A DNA stretch of 48,127 nt from contig CAJLCS010000005.1 of the NCBI GenBank assembly GCA_905205195.1, forward strand, positions 1 to 48,127, written 5' to 3'. Under the pieces are notes generated by a model. It had not been told where the DNA came from. It saw nothing but the letters and a program-made list of their open reading frames with translations, and ran no database searches. The position numbers and the translations under genes are program-made. Source of the DNA: an uncultured Eubacteriales bacterium. Lineage in GTDB: Bacteria > Bacillota > Clostridia > Oscillospirales > Oscillospiraceae. This document shows positions 5,757 to 13,509 of the stretch, one piece after another (position 1 is the first letter of the stretch; every line of letters begins with the position of its first letter).

Positions 5757-7883
5757 ATGAAAAAGCTGATTGCTATGCTCCTGGTTCTGGTCATGGCTCT
5801 GAGCCTGGTCGCCTGCGGCGGTAACAAGACCCCCAACACGACTGCCGGTACTCAGGGTTCCGATGAAACCAAGGGCACCCAGCCTGCCGGCGACGCGACC
5901 TACGAGCGCGGCGACGACGAAGAAATCTACGATGCGGTTCTTGGCGATTATGCCAGACTGCTGGACGAGGCCGAAGGTCTGACCGATCCCAACGAGCGGT
6001 TCGTGATCTTCGCACAGGCTGAAGCCGCGCTGCTGGATTCCGCCGTGATGATCCCCAACACCACCCAGGGCGGTGCTTACACCATCTCCCGTGTGGCTCC
6101 CAGAACCGTTCCTTATGTCCAGTGGGGCAACGATGATGACCGTCTGAAGTGCATGGTCATCTCCGATGAGTTCCTGACCCACGACGAGCGGAACGATCTG
6201 ATGGCCGAGTGGGAAAAGGCCAAGGCCGGCGAAGGCACCTATGATCCCGCCGCTTACCTGACCTCCAAGGGCCACACCATCCAGACCACCTACACCACCA
6301 CCTTCCAGACCGCGCCTGTCACGCTGGACTGGCTGAACACTTCTTCTCAGTCCGATACCGAGATCACCGTGAACACTGTTGACGGTCTGGTTGAGTATGA
6401 CTGCCTGGGCAACATGAACCCCGCTCTGGCTGAGTCTTGGGAAGTTTCCGAGGACGGCCTGACCTACACCTTCCACATCCGTCAGGGTGCCCACTGGTAC
6501 ACCGCCGAAGGCGCTGAGTATGCCGAAGTGACCGCCAACGACTTTGTCGCCGGCTTCCGTCACATGCTGGACGCCAAGGCCGGTCTGGAATACCTGGTTG
6601 ACGGCATCATTGTCGGTGCCAAGGATTACTACGACAACGGCGGCAGCTGGGATAACGTCGGCTACAAGGCCGTTGACGATCACACTCTGCAGGTTACCCT
6701 GGAGCAGCCCACTTCCTACTTCCTGACCATGCTGACCTACTCCTGCTTCCTGCCCATCTGCGACAGCTTCTATCAGGCCCACGGCGGCGTGTACGGCGTT
6801 GACGAGTATGCCGAGGCTTCTGCCGATACCGATGCCTACACCTTCGGTAAGTCCACCGACGTTGCTTCTCAGGTCTACTGCGGCCCGTTCCTGGTCCAGA
6901 AGCTGGAGAAGGATTCCGAGATCAACCTGGTCCGGAACACCAACTACTACAACAACGACAAGACCACCCTGGATTCCATCAAGTGGGTCTTCGACAACGC
7001 TGAAGACCTGACCGCCCTGTACAACAGCACTGTGGACGGCACCTACGCCGGTATCTCCGTTTCCAACGATACCACCGGCACTCTGGCCAAGAACGACGGC
7101 AACTTCGATAAGTATGCCTACGTTTCCGACACCACTTCTACCACCTACTTCGGCGGCCTGAACATGAACCGTGGCACCTTCGCTCTGGAGAGCGGCGCCT
7201 GCGCTTCTCCTCAGGACGAGGCTGCGAAGATCTCCACCCACACTGCGCTGATGAACAAGAACTTCCGGAAGGCTCTGCAGTTCGCGTTTGACAAGGCTAC
7301 CGTCAACGCCACCAACCGTGGTGAAGACAACAAGACCACCAACCTGCGTAACATGTACACCCATCCCGAGTTCGTGACCCTGACCGCTGACGTCACCGAC
7401 AAGGACGGCTACACCTGGAAGGCTGGCACCGTGTACGGCGATATGGTCCAGTACTACCTGGATAAGATTGGCTCCGGTATTACTTCCATCAAGGACGGCG
7501 TGGACGGCTGGTACAACCCCGCGAAGGCCAAGGAGTGCCTGGCTGCCGCTGAGGAAGAGTTGGGCGACACCGTGTCCTACCCGATCCAGATCGACGTGGT
7601 GTACTACTCCGCTTCCGATCTGCAGGTCGCGCAGGCTGCTGCCTACAAGTCCGTCATCGAGAGCACCCTGGGCGCCGACAAGGTTCAGGTGAACATGGTT
7701 GAGGCCACCACCCCCGATGACTACTACGCCACCGGCTATCGTGCTCCCGACGGTATCTCCGCCGACTACGATATGTTCTACGGTTCCGGCTGGGGCCCCG
7801 ACTTCGGTGATCCCTGCTCCTACCTGGATACCTTCAAGAGCGAAGGCGCCGGCTACATGACCAAGGTCATCGGCCTGTTCTGA
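5757..7883 (+). CDS. oppA: Oligopeptide ABC transporter substrate-binding lipoprotein (OppA type, apparently permuted)
   Basis: Surface lipoprotein that captures peptides for the OppBCDF channel. The signal peptide MKKLIAMLLVLVMALSLVAC has its lipobox Cys at residue 20. The SBP family 5 core begins at about residue 175 (NPALAESWEVSEDGLTYTFH at about 221-240) and runs to the C-terminus (GSGWGPDFGDPCSYLDTF). At 708 residues it exceeds the usual 530-600. The extra residues, about 48-160, look like the family's normal C-terminal segment (DPNERFVIFAQAEAALLDSA, then an IP...SRVAP stretch), and the protein stops where that segment would normally follow. This suggests a circular permutation. An AGGAGG precedes the ATG. 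T-ending codons (GCT, GTT) are more frequent than in neighbouring genes, consistent with high expression. Confidence 0.9.
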   Translation: MKKLIAMLLVLVMALSLVACGGNKTPNTTAGTQGSDETKGTQPAGDATYERGDDEEIYDAVLGDYARLLDEAEGLTDPNERFVIFAQAEAALLDSAVMIPNTTQGGAYTISRVAPRTVPYVQWGNDDDRLKCMVISDEFLTHDERNDLMAEWEKAKAGEGTYDPAAYLTSKGHTIQTTYTTTFQTAPVTLDWLNTSSQSDTEITVNTVDGLVEYDCLGNMNPALAESWEVSEDGLTYTFHIRQGAHWYTAEGAEYAEVTANDFVAGFRHMLDAKAGLEYLVDGIIVGAKDYYDNGGSWDNVGYKAVDDHTLQVTLEQPTSYFLTMLTYSCFLPICDSFYQAHGGVYGVDEYAEASADTDAYTFGKSTDVASQVYCGPFLVQKLEKDSEINLVRNTNYYNNDKTTLDSIKWVFDNAEDLTALYNSTVDGTYAGISVSNDTTGTLAKNDGNFDKYAYVSDTTSTTYFGGLNMNRGTFALESGACASPQDEAAKISTHTALMNKNFRKALQFAFDKATVNATNRGEDNKTTNLRNMYTHPEFVTLTADVTDKDGYTWKAGTVYGDMVQYYLDKIGSGITSIKDGVDGWYNPAKAKECLAAAEEELGDTVSYPIQIDVVYYSASDLQVAQAAAYKSVIESTLGADKVQVNMVEATTPDDYYATGYRAPDGISADYDMFYGSGWGPDFGDPCSYLDTFKSEGAGYMTKVIGLF

Positions 7884-7920
7884 TCGCTGATTTCCAAAAT
7901 CAGAAATCTGCCTGATTCCG

Positions 7921-7953
7921 ACACATAGGGGGGGTCTCCCCCCTATGTGTTTT
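7921..7953 (+). terminator. Attenuating terminator between oppA and oppB
   Basis: A perfect 13-bp stem (ACACATAGGGGGG with CCCCCCTATGTGT, 4-nt loop) followed by TTTT. It lies 38 nt after oppA and is best explained as a partial terminator that makes binding-protein mRNA more abundant than transporter mRNA, as is common in opp operons. Confidence 0.85.
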
Positions 7954-7972
7954 GGAGCAGGATAGCCCGGTA

Positions 7973-8036
7973 CGAAAAGCTAAGTTCATTGCCCGAGGGG
8001 CAGGGACTTGCTTTGGGGACTGAACTTAACTTTTCG
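7973..8036 (+). repeat. Inverted repeat in the oppA-oppB gap
   Basis: The 16-nt arms CGAAAAGCTAAGTTCA (7973-7988) and TGAACTTAACTTTTCG (8021-8036) are complementary at 15 of 16 positions, enclosing 32 nt. No T-run follows. A second small GC-rich hairpin (GCCCG...CGGGC) comes next. Possible roles are RNA stabilisation or a regulator site; neither is shown. Confidence 0.6.
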
Positions 8037-8077
8037 CCCGGAGGGCATCGCCGCCGGGCGGGCAAAATCTAAGGAAT

Positions 8078-8124
8078 AAGGAGGATATCGTTAAAGAGAG
8101 CTTTAATGATAAGCGGTCGCAATG
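8078..8124 (+). promoter_or_regulatory. oppB ribosome binding site with an intervening hairpin
   Basis: The strong AAGGAGG (8078-8084) is 37 nt from the oppB ATG at 8122 and no start codon lies at normal distance. Between them 8086-8111 folds into an 11-bp hairpin (one G-U pair, loop AGAG). If looped out, the spacing becomes 11 nt, a workable distance. A comparable hairpin-shortened spacing is known for phage T4 gene 38. Confidence 0.65.
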
Positions 8125-9705
8125 AAAAAATATATGCTCAAGCGCATCCTGTTCTCCATCTTCTCCCTCCTTGTCGTGGTGCTGCTGGTTATGCTGCTGA
8201 TTTACACCTGCATCGAACGGAGCACCATCTTCAAGACGGACGATACCTGGAACAAGAAAAGCGCCAACGACAGAACCATGTATGAGTATATGCAGTACCA
8301 GAAGTACGGCTATTTGACTTATACGGACTATATGTCCTTCCTGAAATCGAAATATCAGGCCATGTACGGCGACGATTACGACACCCACGACGACTTCAAG
8401 GCTGACAAGAAGGCCATCAAGGATGAGGATACCTACCTTGAGAATGCCTCCGTTCAGGAGTTCATTCAGAAGTACACCGACGAGGGCTGCGAAATCAAGT
8501 ATTTGGAGCCGGTTCGCCTGAAATCCGGCAAGCTGAAGAAGGGCGGCGACGCCTACCTGCTGGCCATTTCCGAGAAGAACGTGTTCAGCCGTCTGGGTTC
8601 CTATGTGGCCAACTTCATCACCGTCGAAACCACCAACCAGGTGAAGGACGAGAACCTGACCGACCGGTACATCCGGGTGGAGAAGGATCCCTACTCCAAT
8701 TTCTATGCGGTGGTCGGCTCCGGTACGCAGCATAAGTATCTGCTCTATGTGGACGGCCGCTTCCCCTTCCTCCATCAGAATTTCATTCACCTGAACCTTG
8801 GCACCTCCTACACCACCTACCGCGGCACGGAGATTACCACCGTTCTGCACAACCCCACCGGCGACATCGTCACCAGCCGTCAGCAGTTCCCCACCATGCT
8901 GGGCACCGACGAGTATGTGGACACCGCCGTGAATTTCCACTCCCTGACCTATAACACAGGCACCATCAGCGATCAGGAAAAGAGCCAGTTCACCGATAAC
9001 TACACCATTTATCAGATGAACCGGTCCGGCCTGTCTCCGCTGGAGAACTCCTTCGTTATCGGCCTGATTGCCACCGTCATTTCCTATATGCTGGGCCTGC
9101 CGCTGGGCATCCTGATGGCACGCCGGAAGGACAAGCTGGCGGACAAGAGCGGCAACGCCTATATCATCTTCATTATGGCTGTGCCGTCGCTGGCTTACAT
9201 CTTCATGTTCGCCGCACTGGGCACCTCCCTGTTTAATCTGCCCTACAAATTCGCAAACGCCCAGGTCAAGGTTCTGGCCTATGTGCTGCCCACCATTTCG
9301 CTGGCGCTGCCCTCCATCGGCAGCCTGATGAAGTGGATGCGCCGGTACATGATCGACCAGATGAACTCCGATTATGTGAAGTTCGCCCGGGCCGAGGGCC
9401 TGTCCGACAAGGAAATCTACAACATCCACATTTCCAAGAATGCCATGATCTATCTGGTCCACGGCATTCCCGCCAGCATTCTGGGCTGCCTCACCGGCGC
9501 CATCATTACCGAGCGTGTGTATGCAGTTCCCGGCGTCGGCAACCTGTTGACCACCGCCATCAACTCGCAGGACAACGGCGTCATTGTGGCCTGCACGGTG
9601 TTTTACACTTCGCTGTCCATCCTGTCGCTGATTCTGGGCGACCTGCTGCTGGCAAAATTTGATCCGAGAATCAGCTTGTCCAAGGAAGGAGGCGGCGGAA
9701 GATAA
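8122..9705 (+). CDS. oppB: Oligopeptide ABC transporter permease OppB with large extracytoplasmic insert
   Basis: Membrane subunit of the peptide importer. It has 527 residues against about 300-340 for ordinary OppB. Helix 1 is at about residues 8-28 (ILFSIFSLLVVVLLVMLLIY). About 270 hydrophilic residues (about 31-300) follow and are predicted to lie outside the cell. The permease core (about 303-520) carries the EAA loop YVKFARAEGLSDKEIYNIHISKNA-like that contacts the ATPases and the usual VPGVGNL motif. No in-frame start exists upstream because of a TAA at 8110. The stop overlaps the oppC ATG by one base (TAATG). The insert may contact the enlarged OppA; this is inference. Confidence 0.93.
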   Translation: MKKYMLKRILFSIFSLLVVVLLVMLLIYTCIERSTIFKTDDTWNKKSANDRTMYEYMQYQKYGYLTYTDYMSFLKSKYQAMYGDDYDTHDDFKADKKAIKDEDTYLENASVQEFIQKYTDEGCEIKYLEPVRLKSGKLKKGGDAYLLAISEKNVFSRLGSYVANFITVETTNQVKDENLTDRYIRVEKDPYSNFYAVVGSGTQHKYLLYVDGRFPFLHQNFIHLNLGTSYTTYRGTEITTVLHNPTGDIVTSRQQFPTMLGTDEYVDTAVNFHSLTYNTGTISDQEKSQFTDNYTIYQMNRSGLSPLENSFVIGLIATVISYMLGLPLGILMARRKDKLADKSGNAYIIFIMAVPSLAYIFMFAALGTSLFNLPYKFANAQVKVLAYVLPTISLALPSIGSLMKWMRRYMIDQMNSDYVKFARAEGLSDKEIYNIHISKNAMIYLVHGIPASILGCLTGAIITERVYAVPGVGNLLTTAINSQDNGVIVACTVFYTSLSILSLILGDLLLAKFDPRISLSKEGGGGR

Positions 9706-10670
9706 TGGAAGACATCAAAAAGACAGAAAATCAGGACGATCTGTTCCGGTTTATCGGCGACGCCGCCAAGGACTCCGAGAAGATCATCGCCCCCCGGTAT
9801 TCCTACTGGAAGTCCGTGTTCCGCGTGTTCTTCCGCAAGAAATCCAACATTTTCATGATCGCGGCGTTTGCCCTGATTGTCCTCGTGTCCTTCATCATGC
9901 CCAACTTCTGGCTGTATGACGTCAATGAGAACGTGACCAACTCCGCTACCTACAACCTCAACCCGGCCCAGGCCATGGCCTATTTCGGCGGCTTCTCCTT
10001 CAAGTGGCTGCTGGGCACCGGTCCCATGGGCAACTCCATCCTCTATGGCGTGATTGCCTCCGCCCGGACGTCCCTGACGCTGGCCGTTATCTGCGCCGCC
10101 ATCAATATGGTGGTGGGCATTCTGGTGGGCGCTCTGTGGGGCTATTCCAAGAAGCTGGACGCTGTCATGGTGGTTATCTACAACGTCGTGGCCAATGTGC
10201 CGTATATCCTGCTGATTACCGTTCTGGTGTATATCATCGGGTCCGGCTTCTGGAGCTTTGTCTTTGCTCTGACCGTCACCGGCTGGCTGAGCATCGCCTA
10301 CTTCTTCCGGACGCAGGTTATGGTCATCCGTGACCGGGAGTACTCCCTGGCTTCCCGGTGTCTGGGTACCCCCATTCCCCGGATGATCACCAAGAACATT
10401 CTGCCCTTCCTGACCTCCGTCATCGTCACCGTGCTGGCAACGGAGCTGCCTTCCTACATTTCCATGGAAGTGTTCCTGTCCTACATCGGTGTCGGTCTGA
10501 GTGCCTCCGTGCCGTCTCTGGGCCGGATGATTCAGCAGGCCCAGTCCTCCTTCCTGGTGTTCCCGTGGGAGTTCTGGCCCCCCGTGGCGGTGGCTTCCGC
10601 CATTACCATTATCCTGTACGTTCTGGGACAGAATCTGGCCGATGCGTCCGATCCCCGGACCCACATGTAA
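9705..10670 (+). CDS. oppC: Oligopeptide ABC transporter permease OppC
   Basis: Second membrane subunit of the importer, 321 residues, normal length. The N-terminus has the OppC-type cytoplasmic stretch and first helix (KSNIFMIAAFALIVLVSFIM), then a periplasmic-side loop. The binding-protein-dependent permease domain has five helices and the EAA-like loop YSLASRCLGTPIPRMITKNI. The C-terminus ends with the family-typical LGQNLADASDPRTHM. Translation starts at an ATG overlapping the oppB stop, so the two are coupled. The gap to oppD is 12 nt. Confidence 0.95.
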   Translation: MEDIKKTENQDDLFRFIGDAAKDSEKIIAPRYSYWKSVFRVFFRKKSNIFMIAAFALIVLVSFIMPNFWLYDVNENVTNSATYNLNPAQAMAYFGGFSFKWLLGTGPMGNSILYGVIASARTSLTLAVICAAINMVVGILVGALWGYSKKLDAVMVVIYNVVANVPYILLITVLVYIIGSGFWSFVFALTVTGWLSIAYFFRTQVMVIRDREYSLASRCLGTPIPRMITKNILPFLTSVIVTVLATELPSYISMEVFLSYIGVGLSASVPSLGRMIQQAQSSFLVFPWEFWPPVAVASAITIILYVLGQNLADASDPRTHM

Positions 10671-10682
10671 TGAGGTGAGCGT

Positions 10683-12485
10683 ATGGCTGAAATGAATGAA
10701 AAGAAAGTACTGCTCTCCCTGAAGAATGTGGACGTCAAGTTCAACGTCCGCGGCAGAATCCTGTCTGCCATCCGGAACGTGTCTCTGGATATTTACGAAA
10801 ACGAGTCCCTCGCCATCGTGGGCGAATCCGGATCCGGCAAATCCGTGCTGACCAAGACCTTTGCCGGCTTGCTGGATTCCAACGGCTTTATCTCCAACGG
10901 CAGCATCATTTTCTCCGATGATGAAATCTCCAAGACCGATGTCAAGCTGGATGGCCGGAACCTGAAGCTGCTGGATTTCATTATGAACCGGCTGAACAAG
11001 TATTCCCGGCTGGAGAGGGGCAGCGCCGCGTATGTCGCCTACCGCAACAAGCTGAAGGAAATCCAGCTGGCCCGGACCATTTCCGGCGAGGAGGAAAAGG
11101 CCTATCAGGCAAGGATCAAGGAACTGACCGACGACGTGGTGGATAAGACCAACTATCTGTGGACGCTGGACAAGAAGAACGGGTCCGATTCCGCCGAGAT
11201 GGAAAAGGTCAATGCCGCCATCGCCGCTCTGAACGCCGAAAAGAAAGCTGCCGCCGAGGAACACAAGGCCAAGGCCAAGGCTCGCAAAGAGGCCTACAAT
11301 AAGGATACCGCCCGGGTAAAGGCCGACCAGGATGAGCTGAAGGCTCTGCTCGCTGAGCGGGACCGGAAGATCGCCATGGAGGAACAGCCCGGCAATCCCT
11401 GCGGACTGACCGACGCTACGCTGGATCGGAACAAGACCATTGCCTACGAAGTGCTGCTGTCCATCGGCCGGTATCCGCTGAAGGCCCAGGTCAAGTTCCT
11501 GCGGAAGCTGGACAAGGCCTTCAAGACCGCCATGTCCATTGGCGAAGACCTTACCGATCCGCTGGTCCTGAACCAGATTTTTGAATCCGCCGTTTTCCGT
11601 GTGGAGTTCCGTTCCTTTGACGAGGAAAATCAGGTACTCCACGGCTATGCCATCATCGACTGCGCCAAGGTGAAGTACACCAACGACTGGCAGCAGATCC
11701 GCGGCTGCCGGATTGCCACCGTGTTCCAGGACCCCATGACCTCCCTGAACCCGGTTATCACCATCGGCAAGCAGATCATGACCGTCATTCTCAAGCACCA
11801 GAAGTGCTCCAATGCCGAGGCCAAGAAGCGGACCATCGACATCATGGGCAAGGTCGGTATCCCCGACCCGGAGAAGCGGTTCAACGATTACCCCTTCGAG
11901 TACTCCGGCGGTATGCGCCAGAGAATCGTCATCGCTATCGCCCTGTCCTGCCAGCCCAAGATTCTGATCTGCGACGAGCCGACCACGGCTCTGGACGTGA
12001 CCATTCAGGCTCAGATCATCCGCCTGATCAAGGACCTGCAGAAGGAGCTGGGCTTCACCACCGTGTATATCACCCACGACCTGGGCGTTGTGGCCAACGT
12101 GGCCGAGCGGGTGGCCGTGCTTTACGGCGGTCAGGTGGTGGAAGTGGGCAGCGTGGAGGATATTTTCTACGATCCCCGGCACCCCTACACCTGGGCGCTG
12201 CTGTCCTCGCTGCCTCAGCTGGCGCAGAAGGGTTCCGACCTGTTCTCCATCCCCGGCACCCCGCCCTCTCTTTACAATAAGATTGTGGGCGATGCCTTCG
12301 CGCCCCGGAACCGCTACGCTATGGCCATCGATCTGGTGGAGGAGCCGCCCATGTTCAAGGTCAGCGACACCCACTGGGCCAAGACCTGGCTGCTGGATCC
12401 CCGGGCACCCAAGACGGAGATTCCCGAGAACATCCAGAATCTCCACGAGAAGATGCTCAAAACCCACATTGACTTTACGGATTAA
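10683..12485 (+). CDS. oppD: Oligopeptide ABC transporter ATPase OppD with a coiled-coil insertion
   Basis: ATP-hydrolysing subunit on the cytoplasmic face. Walker A GESGSGKS is at 47-54, the Q-loop ATVFQDPMTSLNP at about 345-357, signature YSGGMRQR at 407-414, Walker B ILICDEPTTALD at 427-438 and switch His at 465. A C-terminal oligopeptide-transporter domain follows. Family members are about 330-350 residues long; this one has 600. The excess is about 250 residues (about 82-335) inserted between Walker A and the Q-loop, highly charged with a probable coiled coil at about 170-230. All catalytic motifs are intact, so the insertion is probably tolerated as a surface domain. Confidence 0.95.
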   Translation: MAEMNEKKVLLSLKNVDVKFNVRGRILSAIRNVSLDIYENESLAIVGESGSGKSVLTKTFAGLLDSNGFISNGSIIFSDDEISKTDVKLDGRNLKLLDFIMNRLNKYSRLERGSAAYVAYRNKLKEIQLARTISGEEEKAYQARIKELTDDVVDKTNYLWTLDKKNGSDSAEMEKVNAAIAALNAEKKAAAEEHKAKAKARKEAYNKDTARVKADQDELKALLAERDRKIAMEEQPGNPCGLTDATLDRNKTIAYEVLLSIGRYPLKAQVKFLRKLDKAFKTAMSIGEDLTDPLVLNQIFESAVFRVEFRSFDEENQVLHGYAIIDCAKVKYTNDWQQIRGCRIATVFQDPMTSLNPVITIGKQIMTVILKHQKCSNAEAKKRTIDIMGKVGIPDPEKRFNDYPFEYSGGMRQRIVIAIALSCQPKILICDEPTTALDVTIQAQIIRLIKDLQKELGFTTVYITHDLGVVANVAERVAVLYGGQVVEVGSVEDIFYDPRHPYTWALLSSLPQLAQKGSDLFSIPGTPPSLYNKIVGDAFAPRNRYAMAIDLVEEPPMFKVSDTHWAKTWLLDPRAPKTEIPENIQNLHEKMLKTHIDFTD

Positions 12486-12496
12486 GGAGGCAGCGT

Positions 12497-13441
12497 ATGG
12501 ATTACAGCGAAAAAGAAGTATTGCTTTCCGTTCAGAATCTGGACGTTGTCTTTAACAAGGGCAAGAAGGCCTTCAAGGCCGTTGATAACGTCAGCTTTGA
12601 CATCTACAAGGGCGAGACGCTGTCACTGGTCGGCGAGTCCGGCTCCGGCAAGACCACCATCGGCCGGGCCATCATGCGGATCAACCCCTGCTCCGCCGGC
12701 GCCATCTACTACGACGGCAAGAAGATTTCCGGCAAGCTGTCCCGGAAGGAAGACCGGGAGGTCATCCGGAAGATTCAGATGATCTTCCAGGACCCGGCGG
12801 CTTCCCTGAACGAGCGGGCCACCATCGAGTATATCATCTCCGAGGGCCTGTACAACTTCCATCTTTACGACGATGAGAAGGACCGGATCAAGAAAATCGA
12901 GGACATCACCCGGGAAGTGGGCCTGCTGCCCGAGCATCTGACCCGGTATCCCCACGAGTTCTCCGGCGGCCAGCGGCAGCGTGTCGGTCTGGCCCGGTCT
13001 CTGGTCATGAACCCGGAATTTGTCATCGCCGACGAGCCGATTTCCGCCCTGGACGTGTCCATTCGTGCCCAGGTGCTGAACCTGCTCAAGAAGTTCCAGA
13101 GCGAGCGGGGCCTGACGTACCTGTTCATCGCCCACGACCTGTCCATTGTCCGCTTCATCAGCGACCGGATTGTGGTTATCTACAAGGGCCGCATCATGGA
13201 AATCGCGGAAACGGAGGAGCTGTTCCAGTATCCGCTCCATCCCTACACCAAGAGCCTGATGTCCGCCATTCCCATTCCCGACCCGCTGATCGAGAAGTCC
13301 AAGAAGCTGTATGTGTACGATCCGTCCAAGCACGACTATTCCGTGGAACAGCCCAGCCTGGTGGATATCGGCAACGGCCATATGGTCTTCGGCAGCCCCT
13401 CCGAGATTGAACATTACAAGCAGTCCCGGTTCGGAAAATAA
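12497..13441 (+). CDS. oppF: Oligopeptide ABC transporter ATPase OppF
   Basis: Second ATPase of the importer, pairing with OppD. It has 314 residues, normal length, with Walker A GESGSGKTT, Q-loop MIFQDPAASLNERATI, signature FSGGQRQRVGLARSL, Walker B FVIADEPISALD and switch region IAHDLSIVRF. The C-terminal segment after HPYTKSLMSAIP is typical of OppF. Unlike OppD it has no insertion. An AAGGAGG precedes the ATG, 11 nt after oppD. It is the last transporter gene of the operon. Confidence 0.96.
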   Translation: MDYSEKEVLLSVQNLDVVFNKGKKAFKAVDNVSFDIYKGETLSLVGESGSGKTTIGRAIMRINPCSAGAIYYDGKKISGKLSRKEDREVIRKIQMIFQDPAASLNERATIEYIISEGLYNFHLYDDEKDRIKKIEDITREVGLLPEHLTRYPHEFSGGQRQRVGLARSLVMNPEFVIADEPISALDVSIRAQVLNLLKKFQSERGLTYLFIAHDLSIVRFISDRIVVIYKGRIMEIAETEELFQYPLHPYTKSLMSAIPIPDPLIEKSKKLYVYDPSKHDYSVEQPSLVDIGNGHMVFGSPSEIEHYKQSRFGK

Positions 13442-13451
13442 TTCAAACATC

Positions 13452-13490
13452 GGGGGCCTGCCGCAAAGCAACGCGCTGCGGCTGGCCCCC
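13452..13490 (+). other. GC-rich hairpin after oppF
   Basis: GGGGGCC-T-GCCGCA pairs with TGCGGC-T-GGCCCCC (13 bp with one T-T mismatch). No clear T-run follows, so this may reduce rather than end transcription into the ApbE-like gene. Confidence 0.5.
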
Positions 13491-13509
13491 TGCGTTTACG
13501 GAGTGTACC

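Noticed and set aside
7257..7330. Possible disruption of oppA by codon change
   Set aside because: The frame is open from 5757 to 7883 with uniform codon use, so the unusual length is not from a frameshift.
9603..12467. Very long open frame on the minus strand (954 codons) opposite oppC/oppD
   Set aside because: It is antisense to genes with intact catalytic motifs, is rich in Gly/His/Gln/Leu as expected from the complement of GC-rich codons, and has no matching ribosome binding site or domain.
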